DNA of 64,000 nt from Aquiflexum gelatinilyticum (GCF_024741135.1 NZ_JANSUY010000002.1:62001-126000), one strand, 5' to 3'; positions 24,046 to 32,914 are shown, numbered from the stretch's first letter. Numbers and translations are program-made. Notes: generated by a model not told the origin, from the letters alone.

Positions 24046-25316
24046 AATTCTTTAGAATTATTCCAGTCATTTTTCTCCTCGCTTGTAATCAAATAGAAGA
24101 CCCGATTGAATCCCCCTTGGAGCTTAAAGTTTTCCATTCTTTGGAAGAAGCATTGAAAAATCCTAAGTCCGCAAGACAATTAGCAATCTATGTAGAAAAT
24201 GAGGGTGACCTCACTACTTTACCAGAGGAGATCGGGAAAATGGAAAATCTGGAGGGTTTATGGATCGTACTGCCGAATTTGACAAAGTTGCCGGAGTCGA
24301 TTGGTGAATTGCGAAACCTTCAAACACTTGCAATAACAACCGAAAATTCTTTAATAGAAATTCCTGAAAGTATTGGAAACCTTTCCAAACTGCATTCGCT
24401 GATAATTTGGGGTGGAAATTTTAGGGATTTCCCGGAAAGTTTGGGAAACCTTTCAAGCCTCTCTTTACTTCAAATCTGGGAATCAAATCTGGTTGGATTA
24501 CCAGGGAGCATCGGAAATTTGAAGGCACTTCGGGAATTGGGAATATATAGGTCAAATTTGGAAAGTTTACCTTCCCAAATTGGTGGGCTGGTAAACCTTG
24601 AACTGCTAACAATTAACGAATGTAAATTGGAATCTATACCAAAAGATTTTGGATTGTTAAAGAATCTGAAAGATGTCAGTTTTAGGGGAAATTCAATCAC
24701 GTCATTTCCCATTGATTTATCAGGAATGGAATCACTAGAGCGCTTGGATTTATCAACGAATAACCTGACTGAATTTGGAGCAGACCTAAGCCAGCTCCCC
24801 AAATTGTTTATTATCTCTTTAAATTATAATAACCTCTCACTATTTCCCGTTGGCATCAAGGATTCCAGATCCCTAAACATAATTGAATTGGCATACAATC
24901 CAATCGCAGAAATTCCTCAAACATTCTCGACAAATAAAGAATTAATAATTATTAACCTTTCGGGAAGTAGATTAAAAAAATTACCCGATCTGAGTTCAAT
25001 ACCCCGTTTGTGGCAGCTATGGCTAAATGATATCCAGGGACTCCAATTGGAAGACCATATCTTTGAAAATAAGAATTTGCAAATCCTTTCGATGAATAAT
25101 ATTGGTCTAAAAGAACTCAGTCCAAAAATCGGTGATCTTTCAAATCTTAGTACACTTTATGTTTCAAATAACAAATTGACCACCTTACCTGAATCCATCA
25201 AAAATCTTCAAAAATTAGGAACATTGGTTCTTGAGAACAATAACTTTGATTGTGAAGAAATAAAACGTATCAGGTCGCTAGTTAATGTTCCCTTCAGATA
25301 TGAATCTTGTAATTAA
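24039..25316 (+). CDS. Leucine-rich-repeat lipoprotein, 425 aa
   Basis: The lipoprotein signal MKKFFRIIPVIFLLACNQ has lipobox LLAC (Cys at 16). From about residue 55 to the end there are roughly 15 LRRs of about 23 residues, with the pattern LPExIGxLxxLxxLxI (for example LPESIGELRNLQTLAI and IPESIGNLSKLHSL). This is the plant-like class of LRR. Predicted to be anchored at the cell surface or periplasm as a binding protein; the partner is unknown. Both sides carry a double-palindrome repeat, so the gene may be a mobile or recently inserted cassette. Confidence 0.85.
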   Translation: MKKFFRIIPVIFLLACNQIEDPIESPLELKVFHSLEEALKNPKSARQLAIYVENEGDLTTLPEEIGKMENLEGLWIVLPNLTKLPESIGELRNLQTLAITTENSLIEIPESIGNLSKLHSLIIWGGNFRDFPESLGNLSSLSLLQIWESNLVGLPGSIGNLKALRELGIYRSNLESLPSQIGGLVNLELLTINECKLESIPKDFGLLKNLKDVSFRGNSITSFPIDLSGMESLERLDLSTNNLTEFGADLSQLPKLFIISLNYNNLSLFPVGIKDSRSLNIIELAYNPIAEIPQTFSTNKELIIINLSGSRLKKLPDLSSIPRLWQLWLNDIQGLQLEDHIFENKNLQILSMNNIGLKELSPKIGDLSNLSTLYVSNNKLTTLPESIKNLQKLGTLVLENNNFDCEEIKRIRSLVNVPFRYESCN

Positions 25317-25483
25317 TTAGTAAATTTTTAATCTAAAAAAATGGGTTATAAAATCTGTCATCAATTTTTTAAATGTTCAAACCAATTCTCCATGCCAATT
25401 GAGTGTCCTTATCTAGTTCCACTTTTGGATTGATTGATGAAAAAATTGCGATTCTTTAAAATTCAAGCCAATAATTTTGGCCA

Positions 25484-25546
25484 AAGTGAGTGTCTTCACT
25501 CACTTCAATTTTCGGTTAAATGAAGACGTCAGTGAAGACACTGACG
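25484..25546. repeat. Double-palindrome element, copy 2
   Basis: AAGTGAGTG-TCTT-CACTCACTT (25484-25505), then TTTTCGGTT, then CGTCAGTG-AAGA-CACTGACG (25527-25546). The flanking word after palindrome 2 (AAAGCGACAGA) resembles that of copy 1 (ACGGCAACAGA). The spacer in copy 1 is 21 bases longer. Confidence 0.75.
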
Positions 25547-25586
25547 AAAGCGACAGAGTAAGAAAGTTCTGATTGAAAAAATGAGT

Positions 25587-26738
25587 TTATTTTTCTTTAA
25601 AAATCAGAATTATAGGGTTATCGCCATCTTTGACATTAAAAATAGATTGGGAATCCCCCAAAACACTTGATTCAGAAGGCAATACCATATATCCTTGATT
25701 ATTCCCGATACTGCCAAATGAAACCTCTTCTGAAAAATCAACCAATACAGTTGTATCTTGGTAACTAAACAAGATTTTTTGGCCTGAACTTAGTTGATCC
25801 GAGCCTTTATCAAAGAGAGATAAAAAAGAACGTCCCTGATTGAAAAAATTGTATAGGAGTATTTTCTCCAGATTAACAATATTACCCACATTGAATGATT
25901 TCTCTGACGAGTTGATATATTGAAATACATCGACGATTGAAGTATAATCCTTTCCTACCAATTCCTCCTCTGTAACTTTCTTATTCCCAAAATCAATATA
26001 AAATTCCGGTGCAACACTAAAGTCTGGACTGATTTTATAAATAGTATCGTTAAAAGAATTCACAAAATTAACTCCGCCAATGGTTTTTGAAAAAAAATCA
26101 TGTCTGTTGATATGCAGGTATTTGGCTTTTTCCGGATTAAAGTTCAATTCACTTTTGGAAAATTCGTAACCTGTTGACAAGTTACTTCCTGCAAAAAAGT
26201 GCAGACCAGAAAATTTATCCAAAACATTCAAATACCCACCTGTCCCAACTAATCCACTCTCAAGTAGCTCCAATCCCAAAAGTGGATAAGATAAGGCATA
26301 ATCAAACTCGTATTCAAAGTCATAGGTATATTGAAAGATAGCCCGCTGATTGGAATCATATACCCAAATTTTTTTTTGATCCGGCAAAATGATTAAATCT
26401 GTTAGGTTAGTATATTCATCTGGCCCACCTCCCTTTTTTGAAAGTTTACCCAGAAAGTTCCCCTGCTTGTCAAACTTGAAGACGGAACTTCCTCCCTTAA
26501 TAAAAACCAAATCCTCATCGATAAGAACCTTATTTACAAAATCAATTATTGACGAATCAGTCGTATTGAGTTTTATTACCTCGGTAATTTCCAAAAAATT
26601 CGTAAGGTCAACTGACGAAGTGCTACTGGGTAAATTTTGAGTAATTGTTTTTAAATTGGAAGTTGTGGACTCATTACTTGAAGACTTACATCCAAACAAG
26701 ATAAAAATAAATACAGGAAACAAAACTATTTTCTTCAT
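25587..26738 (-). CDS. Six-bladed beta-propeller lipoprotein
   Basis: The start is set at MKKIVLFPVFIFILFGCKSS (26738), giving a lipobox FGC (Cys at 17); the longer in-frame reading to 26783 would place 15 residues before the signal. Repeats such as FKFDKQGNFLGKLSKKGGGPDEYTNL are typical of the Bacteroidota six-bladed propeller lipoproteins (BF3164/DUF4934 type), which often sit near surface nutrient systems. The specific ligand is unknown. Downstream, on the same strand, of the dipeptide epimerase gene. Confidence 0.78.
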   Translation of the reverse strand: MKKIVLFPVFIFILFGCKSSSNESTTSNLKTITQNLPSSTSSVDLTNFLEITEVIKLNTTDSSIIDFVNKVLIDEDLVFIKGGSSVFKFDKQGNFLGKLSKKGGGPDEYTNLTDLIILPDQKKIWVYDSNQRAIFQYTYDFEYEFDYALSYPLLGLELLESGLVGTGGYLNVLDKFSGLHFFAGSNLSTGYEFSKSELNFNPEKAKYLHINRHDFFSKTIGGVNFVNSFNDTIYKISPDFSVAPEFYIDFGNKKVTEEELVGKDYTSIVDVFQYINSSEKSFNVGNIVNLEKILLYNFFNQGRSFLSLFDKGSDQLSSGQKILFSYQDTTVLVDFSEEVSFGSIGNNQGYMVLPSESSVLGDSQSIFNVKDGDNPIILIFKEK

Positions 26739-26783
26739 TTCGAAATTTATAACTTTTCTATTGGAAACAAAATCGCAAATCAT

Positions 26784-27794
26784 TCAAACCAACTCCGCTC
26801 CGATACCATTTCCCGTAGGAAAAGTCACGCTATCGGGAGTAATGGCCACGCCTTTGGCAATGTCCTCTGCGAGCAACATCGCCCCATCCATGTCCACATA
26901 ATCCAACAGCGGTGCAATATGGGCAATAGCCGTGATGCCAATCGATGATTCGGTCATACAGCCGACCATTGTTTTCATGCCCAATGACTTGGCCTCCTTG
27001 ATCATCCTCAAGGCCGGCGTGATTCCTCCAGCTTTTACCAACTTCACATTGATTCCGTGAAAAAGTCCGTAACATTTTTTGACGTCTGATTCGACGATGC
27101 AGCTTTCATCCGCCATCACAGGCAGTTTGGAATATTTAAAAACTTCCTTCATTCCTTCGAGGTCATCTTTTGCCAAAGGCTGCTCCATAAATTCGACACC
27201 GAGTCGGGCGAGTTCCTCCGAATAAGCAATCGCCTGTTGCGCAGTCCAAGCACAGTTGGCATCAATCCTGAATTTTGAAGTGGTATGCTTCCTCAGTTCA
27301 CGGATGATTTCAAGGTCATTGCCTGTTCCAAGTTTGATCTTATACAGCGGCCAATCGACTTCTTTCATCTTAGCTACCATTTTTTCTAGGGAATCAATCC
27401 CGATGGTAAAATTGGTCAAAGGAATATCATGAGGGTCCAAACCCAAATACTCGTACAATTTCTTTCCTTTTTTCTTGGTAAAAATATCCCAAGCGGCCAA
27501 GTCTAAAGCACATTGGGCGAAAGGATTGTCTTTGAAAACAACTTTGCCCATCTCCCAAAGTTTTTCAGGTGAAGACCAATTGCCATTTTCTACCATGCTT
27601 CTGCTTTCTTCGAGTTTGCTGCAGATATTCTCCGCCGTCATCCCATAAAAAGGGTTGGTCGTCGTCTCTCCCAAACCATAAAAATCCCCATCTTCCAGCT
27701 TGACGATGATGGTATCCTGCACATCACGGCTTTGGTGGGCGATGGTAAAAGTATGTTTGAGAACTAAATCGCGGACAAAGAAAGAAAGCTTCAT
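26784..27794 (-). CDS. Dipeptide epimerase (L-Ala-D/L-Glu type), enolase superfamily
   Basis: 336 aa. The catalytic acid/base pair and metal ligands are in place: K152 and K154 (YKIKLGTG), D178 (RIDANCAW), E204 (MEQPLAKDD), D229 (MADESC), and the second-face lysine near 251-254 (VKLVKAGGI). This set defines the muconate-lactonizing subgroup containing L-Ala-D/L-Glu epimerase, used in murein peptide recycling. Substrate range in this clade varies, so the exact dipeptide is inferred. It is divergent from the M14 peptidase gene, with a dyad between them. Confidence 0.88.
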   Translation of the reverse strand: MKLSFFVRDLVLKHTFTIAHQSRDVQDTIIVKLEDGDFYGLGETTTNPFYGMTAENICSKLEESRSMVENGNWSSPEKLWEMGKVVFKDNPFAQCALDLAAWDIFTKKKGKKLYEYLGLDPHDIPLTNFTIGIDSLEKMVAKMKEVDWPLYKIKLGTGNDLEIIRELRKHTTSKFRIDANCAWTAQQAIAYSEELARLGVEFMEQPLAKDDLEGMKEVFKYSKLPVMADESCIVESDVKKCYGLFHGINVKLVKAGGITPALRMIKEAKSLGMKTMVGCMTESSIGITAIAHIAPLLDYVDMDGAMLLAEDIAKGVAITPDSVTFPTGNGIGAELV

Positions 27795-27817
27795 TTCGGT
27801 TTATTTTGGAATATGGG

Positions 27818-27825
27818 CAAAAGTA
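27818..27825 (-). promoter_or_regulatory. -7 element TACTTTTG for the epimerase gene
   Basis: An 8/8 match to TAnnTTTG on the minus strand, 23 bases before the ATG. A clear -33 TTG at 19-23 bases was not found. Confidence 0.45.
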
Positions 27826-27840
27826 AATTTATTTTTTTGG

Positions 27841-27857
27841 CTAAGTTTATAACTTAG
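27841..27857. promoter_or_regulatory. Perfect 7-3-7 dyad CTAAGTT-TAT-AACTTAG
   Basis: A perfect inverted repeat lies in the 90-base gap between the divergent epimerase and M14 peptidase genes. It sits 16 bases upstream of the epimerase -7 element, where a repressor or activator could control both genes. Confidence 0.5.
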
Positions 27858-27884
27858 ACAATTAATTTCAATCACTAAGATACC

Positions 27885-29372
27885 ATGCAAATACACCAGA
27901 AATCCATTTCCCTGATTGCCTTTTTCTCAATTTTATACTTCAGCATTTCTTGTCAGCCAAAAGAATCGGAAACAGCATCGACGCCTGTTGACGTGACCGA
28001 ATTGGATCTTGCCTATGAGAAATACCAGGAAAAAAGCATCACAGAACGCAGGTTTAAGCATGCGGATGTGATCCATTTGGTCAAAGACAGAAAAGGTAAA
28101 TTCGCTGTGGAAGAAATCGGCAAGTCCGTAGAAGGAAAGGAAATCTTTCAGATGACCATTGGCACAGGCGAAACCAAAGTCATGCTTTGGTCCCAGATGC
28201 ACGGCAATGAAAGCACGGCGACGATGGCCTTGTTTGACCTCTTCAACTTTTTTGAAGGGGAAAATGATGGCTTGGATGAGTTGAGAAATAAACTGTTGGA
28301 AAAGCTGACCATCCGCTTTATTCCCATCGTCAATCCCGACGGTATGGATAATTGGATGAGGAGAAATGCGTTGGACATTGACCTCAACAGAGATGCTGTA
28401 AAACTTGCTTCGCCTGAGGCAGTAATCCTGAAAAACGCCAGAGACACATTTTCCCCGGCATTTGGTTTTAACCTTCATGACCAACAGACTTACTACACGG
28501 CAGGTGAAGTAGCCACACCTGCGACAATATCGGTTTTGGCCCCTGCCTACAATTTCGAAACAGAGATCAATGATGTCCGCAAAAAAGCCATGCAGGTGAT
28601 CGTCGGGTTGAACAGGATGATGGAAGCTGTCGCTCCCGGTCATGTGGGCAAATATGACGATGCTTTTGAACCAAGGGCTTTTGGGGACAATTTCCAGAAA
28701 TGGGGAACAAGTACCATCTTGATAGAATCAGGTGGCTATCCCAACGATCCTGAAAAGCAATATATCCGCAAGCTGAATTTTATGATCATGCTGCATGCCA
28801 TGGAAGAAATCGCCGATCAGTCCTATGAGAATTATTCTTTGGACGAATATGACTCCATTCCCGAAAATGCGACAAGGCTGATGGATGTCGTAATCAGAAA
28901 CCTTCCGATGGAAAAAGATTCATTGTCCTACCCAATTGACTTGGGTATTCGCAGAAGGGAAATAGACGCCAATGGCGCTTTCTATGTGAGTGGAGGAATT
29001 GACGACTTGGGTGATTTGTCGATTTTCTATGGCTATGAAGAATTGGATGCAAGCGGAATGGAAATCACAGAAGGTAAAATTTATGAAACTGCTTTTGCGA
29101 AAGTCTCCGATATCAGTGCAGAAAAAGCCTTGGAATTGTTGAAATCCGGTTATCTAGCCGTCAAAGTAAAGGAATCGGAAGCCAGAGAATTACATGGCTT
29201 GCCGATTTTGGTATTTAAAAACGCCACTTCAATACCTTTTGGGATCCGTACAGGAGGAAGTCCCAACTTCTTCCTTTCAAAAGACGGCGTATTGAAATAC
29301 GCTGTGGTGAACGGATACCTAGTGGATCTTGAAAAGCCAATTGAGAAAAATTATAGAATGAGTGTCAATTGA
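27885..29372 (+). CDS. M14-family zinc carboxypeptidase lipoprotein, 495 aa
   Basis: The lipoprotein signal MQIHQKSISLIAFFSILYFS has lipobox SISC (Cys at 23). The zinc motif is SQMHGNESTATMALF (HxxE) with the third ligand in FNLHDQQTYY; IPIVNPDGMDNWMRRNALDIDLNRD is the substrate arginine/asparagine region. ILIESGGYPNDP holds the likely catalytic Glu. Divergence from a dipeptide epimerase suggests breakdown of murein peptides outside the inner membrane. The C-terminal ~190 residues are a less conserved beta-rich extension. Confidence 0.88.
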   Translation: MQIHQKSISLIAFFSILYFSISCQPKESETASTPVDVTELDLAYEKYQEKSITERRFKHADVIHLVKDRKGKFAVEEIGKSVEGKEIFQMTIGTGETKVMLWSQMHGNESTATMALFDLFNFFEGENDGLDELRNKLLEKLTIRFIPIVNPDGMDNWMRRNALDIDLNRDAVKLASPEAVILKNARDTFSPAFGFNLHDQQTYYTAGEVATPATISVLAPAYNFETEINDVRKKAMQVIVGLNRMMEAVAPGHVGKYDDAFEPRAFGDNFQKWGTSTILIESGGYPNDPEKQYIRKLNFMIMLHAMEEIADQSYENYSLDEYDSIPENATRLMDVVIRNLPMEKDSLSYPIDLGIRRREIDANGAFYVSGGIDDLGDLSIFYGYEELDASGMEITEGKIYETAFAKVSDISAEKALELLKSGYLAVKVKESEARELHGLPILVFKNATSIPFGIRTGGSPNFFLSKDGVLKYAVVNGYLVDLEKPIEKNYRMSVN

Positions 29373-29449
29373 AATCATTTGACTTAATTGAAGTTAATCA
29401 TCCTGTTTTATTCTAAATTTAAGAATCACTTTCTTATTATTTCCAAACT

Positions 29450-30190
29450 ATGCAAACCATGAGAAAACACCTGACCGCAATCATCTTTGCTACTGCCATC
29501 ATTGTTTCCGCTGCAATTCTTGGTAATTCGATCGTAAACAGAAACAAGAAATCAGGAACTGTCGATGTCACCGGTTTGGGTGAAAAGAATTTTACCTCTG
29601 ACTTGGTAGTTTGGGAGGGAAATTTCAGCAGGGACAATTTTGATATCAAAACAGCTTATTCTGATCTAGAGAAAGACAGAAAGGCTGTCACAGATTATTT
29701 GGTTTCCAAAGGCATTCCCAAGGAAAAAATCATTTTTCAAGCAGTGAACACCAACCCACTTTACCAACAAAACTACAGCAGCAGCGGAAACTTCACAGGA
29801 CAGACTTTCTTGGGATACCAACTCAACCAAACCCTCTCGATAGAATCGACTGAAGTGGATAAAGTAGAAAAAATCAGTAGGGAAATTACTGAACTCTTGC
29901 TTCAGGGAGTGAAATTCTATTCCCAACCTCCCCGCTATTACTATACCCAATTGGAAAGCCTCAAGATCGAAATGATATCCAAAGCCACGGAAGATGCACG
30001 TGTCAGGGCTGAAAAAATAGCCGAAAACTCAGGTTCCAAACTCGGAAACCTGCTTTCAGCCAACATGGGAATCTTCCAGATTACCGGTCAAAATTCTGCC
30101 GAGGACTATTCTTGGGGCGGTACTTTCAATACCTCTTCCAAAGAAAAAACCGCTTCGATTACGATGCGATTGAGTTATGGGGTGAGGTGA
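29450..30190 (+). CDS. SIMPL-domain (DUF541) protein, 246 aa
   Basis: The N-terminal membrane segment (HLTAIIFATAIIVSAAILGNSIV) anchors a periplasmic SIMPL domain, with TVDVTGLGEKNFTSDLVVW at its start and QNSAEDYSWGGTFNTSS near its end. SIMPL proteins such as BP26 and YggE form ring or channel-like oligomers, and the E. coli member lowers oxidative stress. An alternative start is MRKHL at 29459. Same strand as the M14 gene but 77 bases away. Confidence 0.85.
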   Translation: MQTMRKHLTAIIFATAIIVSAAILGNSIVNRNKKSGTVDVTGLGEKNFTSDLVVWEGNFSRDNFDIKTAYSDLEKDRKAVTDYLVSKGIPKEKIIFQAVNTNPLYQQNYSSSGNFTGQTFLGYQLNQTLSIESTEVDKVEKISREITELLLQGVKFYSQPPRYYYTQLESLKIEMISKATEDARVRAEKIAENSGSKLGNLLSANMGIFQITGQNSAEDYSWGGTFNTSSKEKTASITMRLSYGVR

Positions 30191-30252
30191 AATGTTTTGA
30201 ATTAAGAATCATAAATTAACAAATGGTTTAATGTTTGGAAAAATCGTAGAAT

Positions 30253-30474
30253 ATGAACTATCAAGAATATATTGAAATTCGGGCAGAAAAAAGATTTGGC
30301 AAACCTTGTATCAAAGGGACTAGGATTACTGTTTATGATGTTTTGAATTGGATGTCAAATGGCATGAGCAAAGAAGAAATTATGAATGATTTCGAGGAGC
30401 TTAACGAACAGATGATCAATGCCTGCTTGGCATTTGCGGCGGATAAGGAAAATAAAATCCGGATTGCATCTTGA
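30253..30474 (+). CDS. DUF433 (VapB45-like) antitoxin, 73 aa
   Basis: IRAEKRFGKPCIKGTRITVYDVLNWM and MSKEEIMNDFEELNEQMINACLAFAADKE are the classic DUF433 sequence. The fold is a small winged-helix domain. These antitoxins usually precede a DUF5615 PIN-like toxin by a few bases. No such frame follows here; only 191 bases of repeat-bearing DNA lie before the next gene. It is therefore an orphan, either degenerated or with an independent regulatory role. Confidence 0.88.
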   Translation: MNYQEYIEIRAEKRFGKPCIKGTRITVYDVLNWMSNGMSKEEIMNDFEELNEQMINACLAFAADKENKIRIAS

Positions 30475-30537
30475 ACTTTTTGATTTAATTATGTCTCTGA
30501 AAATATTTAGGCAAGTCACAATTTGAAATACTGGTAT

Positions 30538-30553
30538 GTCAGTGCAGACACTG
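30538..30553 (+). repeat. Degenerate half of the CGTCAGTG palindrome element
   Basis: GTCAGTG-CAGA-CACTGC resembles palindrome 2 at 23895 and 25527 with changes in the outer arm. It stands where a toxin partner of the DUF433 gene would be expected. Confidence 0.4.
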
Positions 30554-30665
30554 CAAAAGGCGGGCAGAACAAAGGCGAAGTAAGTTTAGACTTCTTTCTG
30601 TCAAACTTTATTTTTAATATTCCGTGAAAATTGATATATTTTTAAGGTTGCAAAAGCATCTAAAT

Positions 30666-31061
30666 ATGAAAAGACTAATCGTAATTTTTGTTTTCATCTT
30701 ACTTGCTTCTTGTACAGGCCAAAAAAAATTAATGAACAAGTGGGTAGGTTCATCCAAAGAAAATCTGATTTCGGAATGGGGAATGCCATCAAAAACTGTA
30801 GAAGTTGAACCGGGCGGAGAAATTTTGGTATTTGCACAAGAGGTAAATTTCCGGCACTCTTCCGCAAATGTGGGATCTACATCAGGTGGTCAAATGGGAA
30901 GTGTTACGCAAAATAATATCGAGGTTAAAAAGTGGCAATACACCCTATTTTTGGTTGATCCGGAAGGCATCATCTATCATTTGACTCAAAAATTCTATTC
31001 GATTTCTCCTGAGAAAATAAATTTTCAGCTTAGTCAAAAAAAAGAAGAGAAAAATTTATAA
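30666..31061 (+). CDS. Small lipoprotein, SmpA/BamE-like fold possible, 131 aa
   Basis: The start MKRLIVIFVFILLASCTGQKK at 30666 gives a lipobox LASC (Cys at 16); the longer in-frame reading to 30624 would mask it. The motif WVGSSKENLISEWGMPSKTVEVEPGGE followed by a beta-strand resembles the small SmpA/OmlA (BamE) or DUF-type lipoproteins with a G-x-P turn. The resemblance is weak. Unknown function. Confidence 0.7.
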   Translation: MKRLIVIFVFILLASCTGQKKLMNKWVGSSKENLISEWGMPSKTVEVEPGGEILVFAQEVNFRHSSANVGSTSGGQMGSVTQNNIEVKKWQYTLFLVDPEGIIYHLTQKFYSISPEKINFQLSQKKEEKNL

Positions 31062-31145
31062 AAAGACCATTAATGGATCGGCAATCCATTTTTTAATTTT
31101 TCGACTACTATTAAAAGTTGATTTCCACTTAATAAAAGTTGATAA

Positions 31146-31177
31146 AAAAAAGCGGGACCTATTCGGTCTCGCTTTTT
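31146..31177 (-). terminator. Terminator at the end of rng
   Basis: On the minus strand AAAAAGCGAGACC pairs with GGTCCCGCTTTTT (one mismatch), with the rng stop codon in the loop region and a run of seven T after. It is nearly symmetrical, so it may also end the convergent lipoprotein transcript. Confidence 0.75.
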
Positions 31178-32730
31178 ACGGTTAGTTCTATTTCTTCTCC
31201 TGAGTCGTCCAGGAATTTGTACTCCGTCACCGGGAGTGAAGAGTCTTTTGTCAGCTTTACCCACTTAAAGTATTTGAAAAACCACCTTACTCTCTGAGAG
31301 ATGACTCCATGCGTGAAGTACGCATACAGGTAAGGGTGTAATCCGATCTGGATATTGGAAACATTCTGGATAGTGGCAATATGCTCGAGGTCTTTTTCCA
31401 ATTGATCTGCCACCAAAATGGAGGCCTGGATCTTACCTGTTCCGTTACATGCCGGACAGGTTTCTTTGGTGACAATGTTGACTTCGGGTCTCACACGCTG
31501 CCTTGTAATCTGCATCAGACCAAACTTGGTCAATGGCAATACGGTATTTTTAGACCTGTCATCTTTCATTTCCTCCCTCATGGCATCATAAATGGCCTTT
31601 TTGTTATCGGCCTTTTTCATGTCGATGAAGTCAATGACAATGATACCTCCCATATCTCGGAGGCGAAGCTGTCGTGCAATTTCTTTTGCTGCGACCAGGT
31701 TGGTTTTTAATGCTGTTGTTTCCTGATCACTTTCTTGGTTTGACTTGTTTCCACTGTTGACGTCTATGACGTGAAGGGCTTCGGTATGCTCGATAATGAC
31801 ATAACCGCCCTGTGGAAGACTTATCGTCTGACCAAACAAGCTTTTGATTTGCTTTTCTATTCCAAAACTTTCAAAGAGCTTCGCTTTACCGTTGTAAAGC
31901 TTCACAATTTTTTCCTTTTCAGGGGCAATGGATCTGATGTAAGACCTGATTTGATCATAGGTCAATTCATCCTCTACGGTGATTGCATCGAATGATTCGT
32001 TGAGCAGGTCTCTGATGATAGAGGAAGCCATGCTCATTTCTCCAATTACTTTGTCGCGTCCTTTGGCTTTAGCCAGTTTTTTCATGCCTTCTTCCCAGGT
32101 CGTCAGCAGATTTCTGAGGTCTTTGTCAAGTTCTAATACTGACTGACCTTCTGCTACAGTTCTGATGATGACACCAAAATTGGCCGGCTTGATAGAGGTA
32201 ATTAAGCGTACCAGCCTTTTTCTTTCTTCGGCACTGCGTATCTTTTTGGATACGTTGACTGTGTCAGAAAACGGGACTAATACCAGGTAGCGACCTGCGA
32301 TGGAGAGCTCGCACGATAGTCTTGGGCCTTTGGTGGAGATGGGTTCTTTGACCACCTGCACCAGCACCTGATTTCCTTTAGTCAATACATTGGAGATTTT
32401 TCCAAGCTTTTCTATATCAGGTTCTTTCTCAAATCCTTTAAGATTCAAGTTGGGATAATTATTGTTGCGAACGAGTTTTGTAAATTTGTTAAGGCTTGTG
32501 ATTTGGGGACCCAAATCCTGATAATGCAGGAAAGCATCCTTTTCATAACCGACATCAATGAAGGCGGCGTTGAGACCATTGACAATTTTACGGACTGTAC
32601 CCAAATAAATATCCCCGACTTTAAACTGGTTTTCTCCACCTTCTGAGTGGATTTCGACCAGGTTTTTGTCTTTGAGAAGGGCAATGCGACTACCGTTCTG
32701 AGCAGAATCGATTAATAATTCTGTGCTCAA
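31159..32730 (-). CDS. rng: Ribonuclease E/G family endoribonuclease
   Basis: Single-strand-specific RNase that matures rRNA and starts mRNA decay. The S1 domain lies at about residues 37-125 (VGDIYLGTVRKIVNGLNAAFIDVGY). The DNase I-like catalytic part has IIVIDFIDMKKADNKKA and DDRSKNTVLPLTKFGLMQITRQR, holding the two metal-binding Asp. CPACNGTG is the Zn-link. At 523 aa it is RNase G size, without the RNase E scaffold tail. Translation must start at TTG (MSTELLIDS), since a TAA lies five codons upstream and no ATG intervenes. Confidence 0.93.
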   Translation of the reverse strand: MSTELLIDSAQNGSRIALLKDKNLVEIHSEGGENQFKVGDIYLGTVRKIVNGLNAAFIDVGYEKDAFLHYQDLGPQITSLNKFTKLVRNNNYPNLNLKGFEKEPDIEKLGKISNVLTKGNQVLVQVVKEPISTKGPRLSCELSIAGRYLVLVPFSDTVNVSKKIRSAEERKRLVRLITSIKPANFGVIIRTVAEGQSVLELDKDLRNLLTTWEEGMKKLAKAKGRDKVIGEMSMASSIIRDLLNESFDAITVEDELTYDQIRSYIRSIAPEKEKIVKLYNGKAKLFESFGIEKQIKSLFGQTISLPQGGYVIIEHTEALHVIDVNSGNKSNQESDQETTALKTNLVAAKEIARQLRLRDMGGIIVIDFIDMKKADNKKAIYDAMREEMKDDRSKNTVLPLTKFGLMQITRQRVRPEVNIVTKETCPACNGTGKIQASILVADQLEKDLEHIATIQNVSNIQIGLHPYLYAYFTHGVISQRVRWFFKYFKWVKLTKDSSLPVTEYKFLDDSGEEIELTVKSETE

Positions 32731-32794
32731 TCGTGTCTGTTTTTATATGATGTAAATGAACGTTTAGTGTAAAAACTCAAAAAGAAGAAGTGTA

Positions 32795-32884
32795 TTACTT
32801 CTTCTTATGTCTGTTTTTTCTAAGTCTTTTCTTACGCTTGTGCGTAGCGATTTTGTGTCTTTTTCTTTTTTTACCGCAAGGCAT
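32795..32884 (-). CDS. 29-aa AURKAIP1/COX24-domain (bS22-like) ribosomal micro-protein
   Basis: MPCGKKRKRHKIATHKRKK then RLRKNRHKKK, 29 residues of which about 18 are Lys, Arg or His. It begins at ATG 32882-32884 and ends at TAA 32795-32797, between the TPR gene and rng on the same strand. This matches the COX24/AURKAIP1 C-terminal domain found as mitochondrial mS38 and as the mycobacterial small-subunit protein bS22. It is expected to bind 16S rRNA near the decoding centre. Annotation pipelines often miss it because of its size. Confidence 0.85.
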   Translation of the reverse strand: MPCGKKRKRHKIATHKRKKRLRKNRHKKK

Positions 32885-32914
32885 AATTTTAAGGATTTAA
32901 AGTTGAATAATAAT

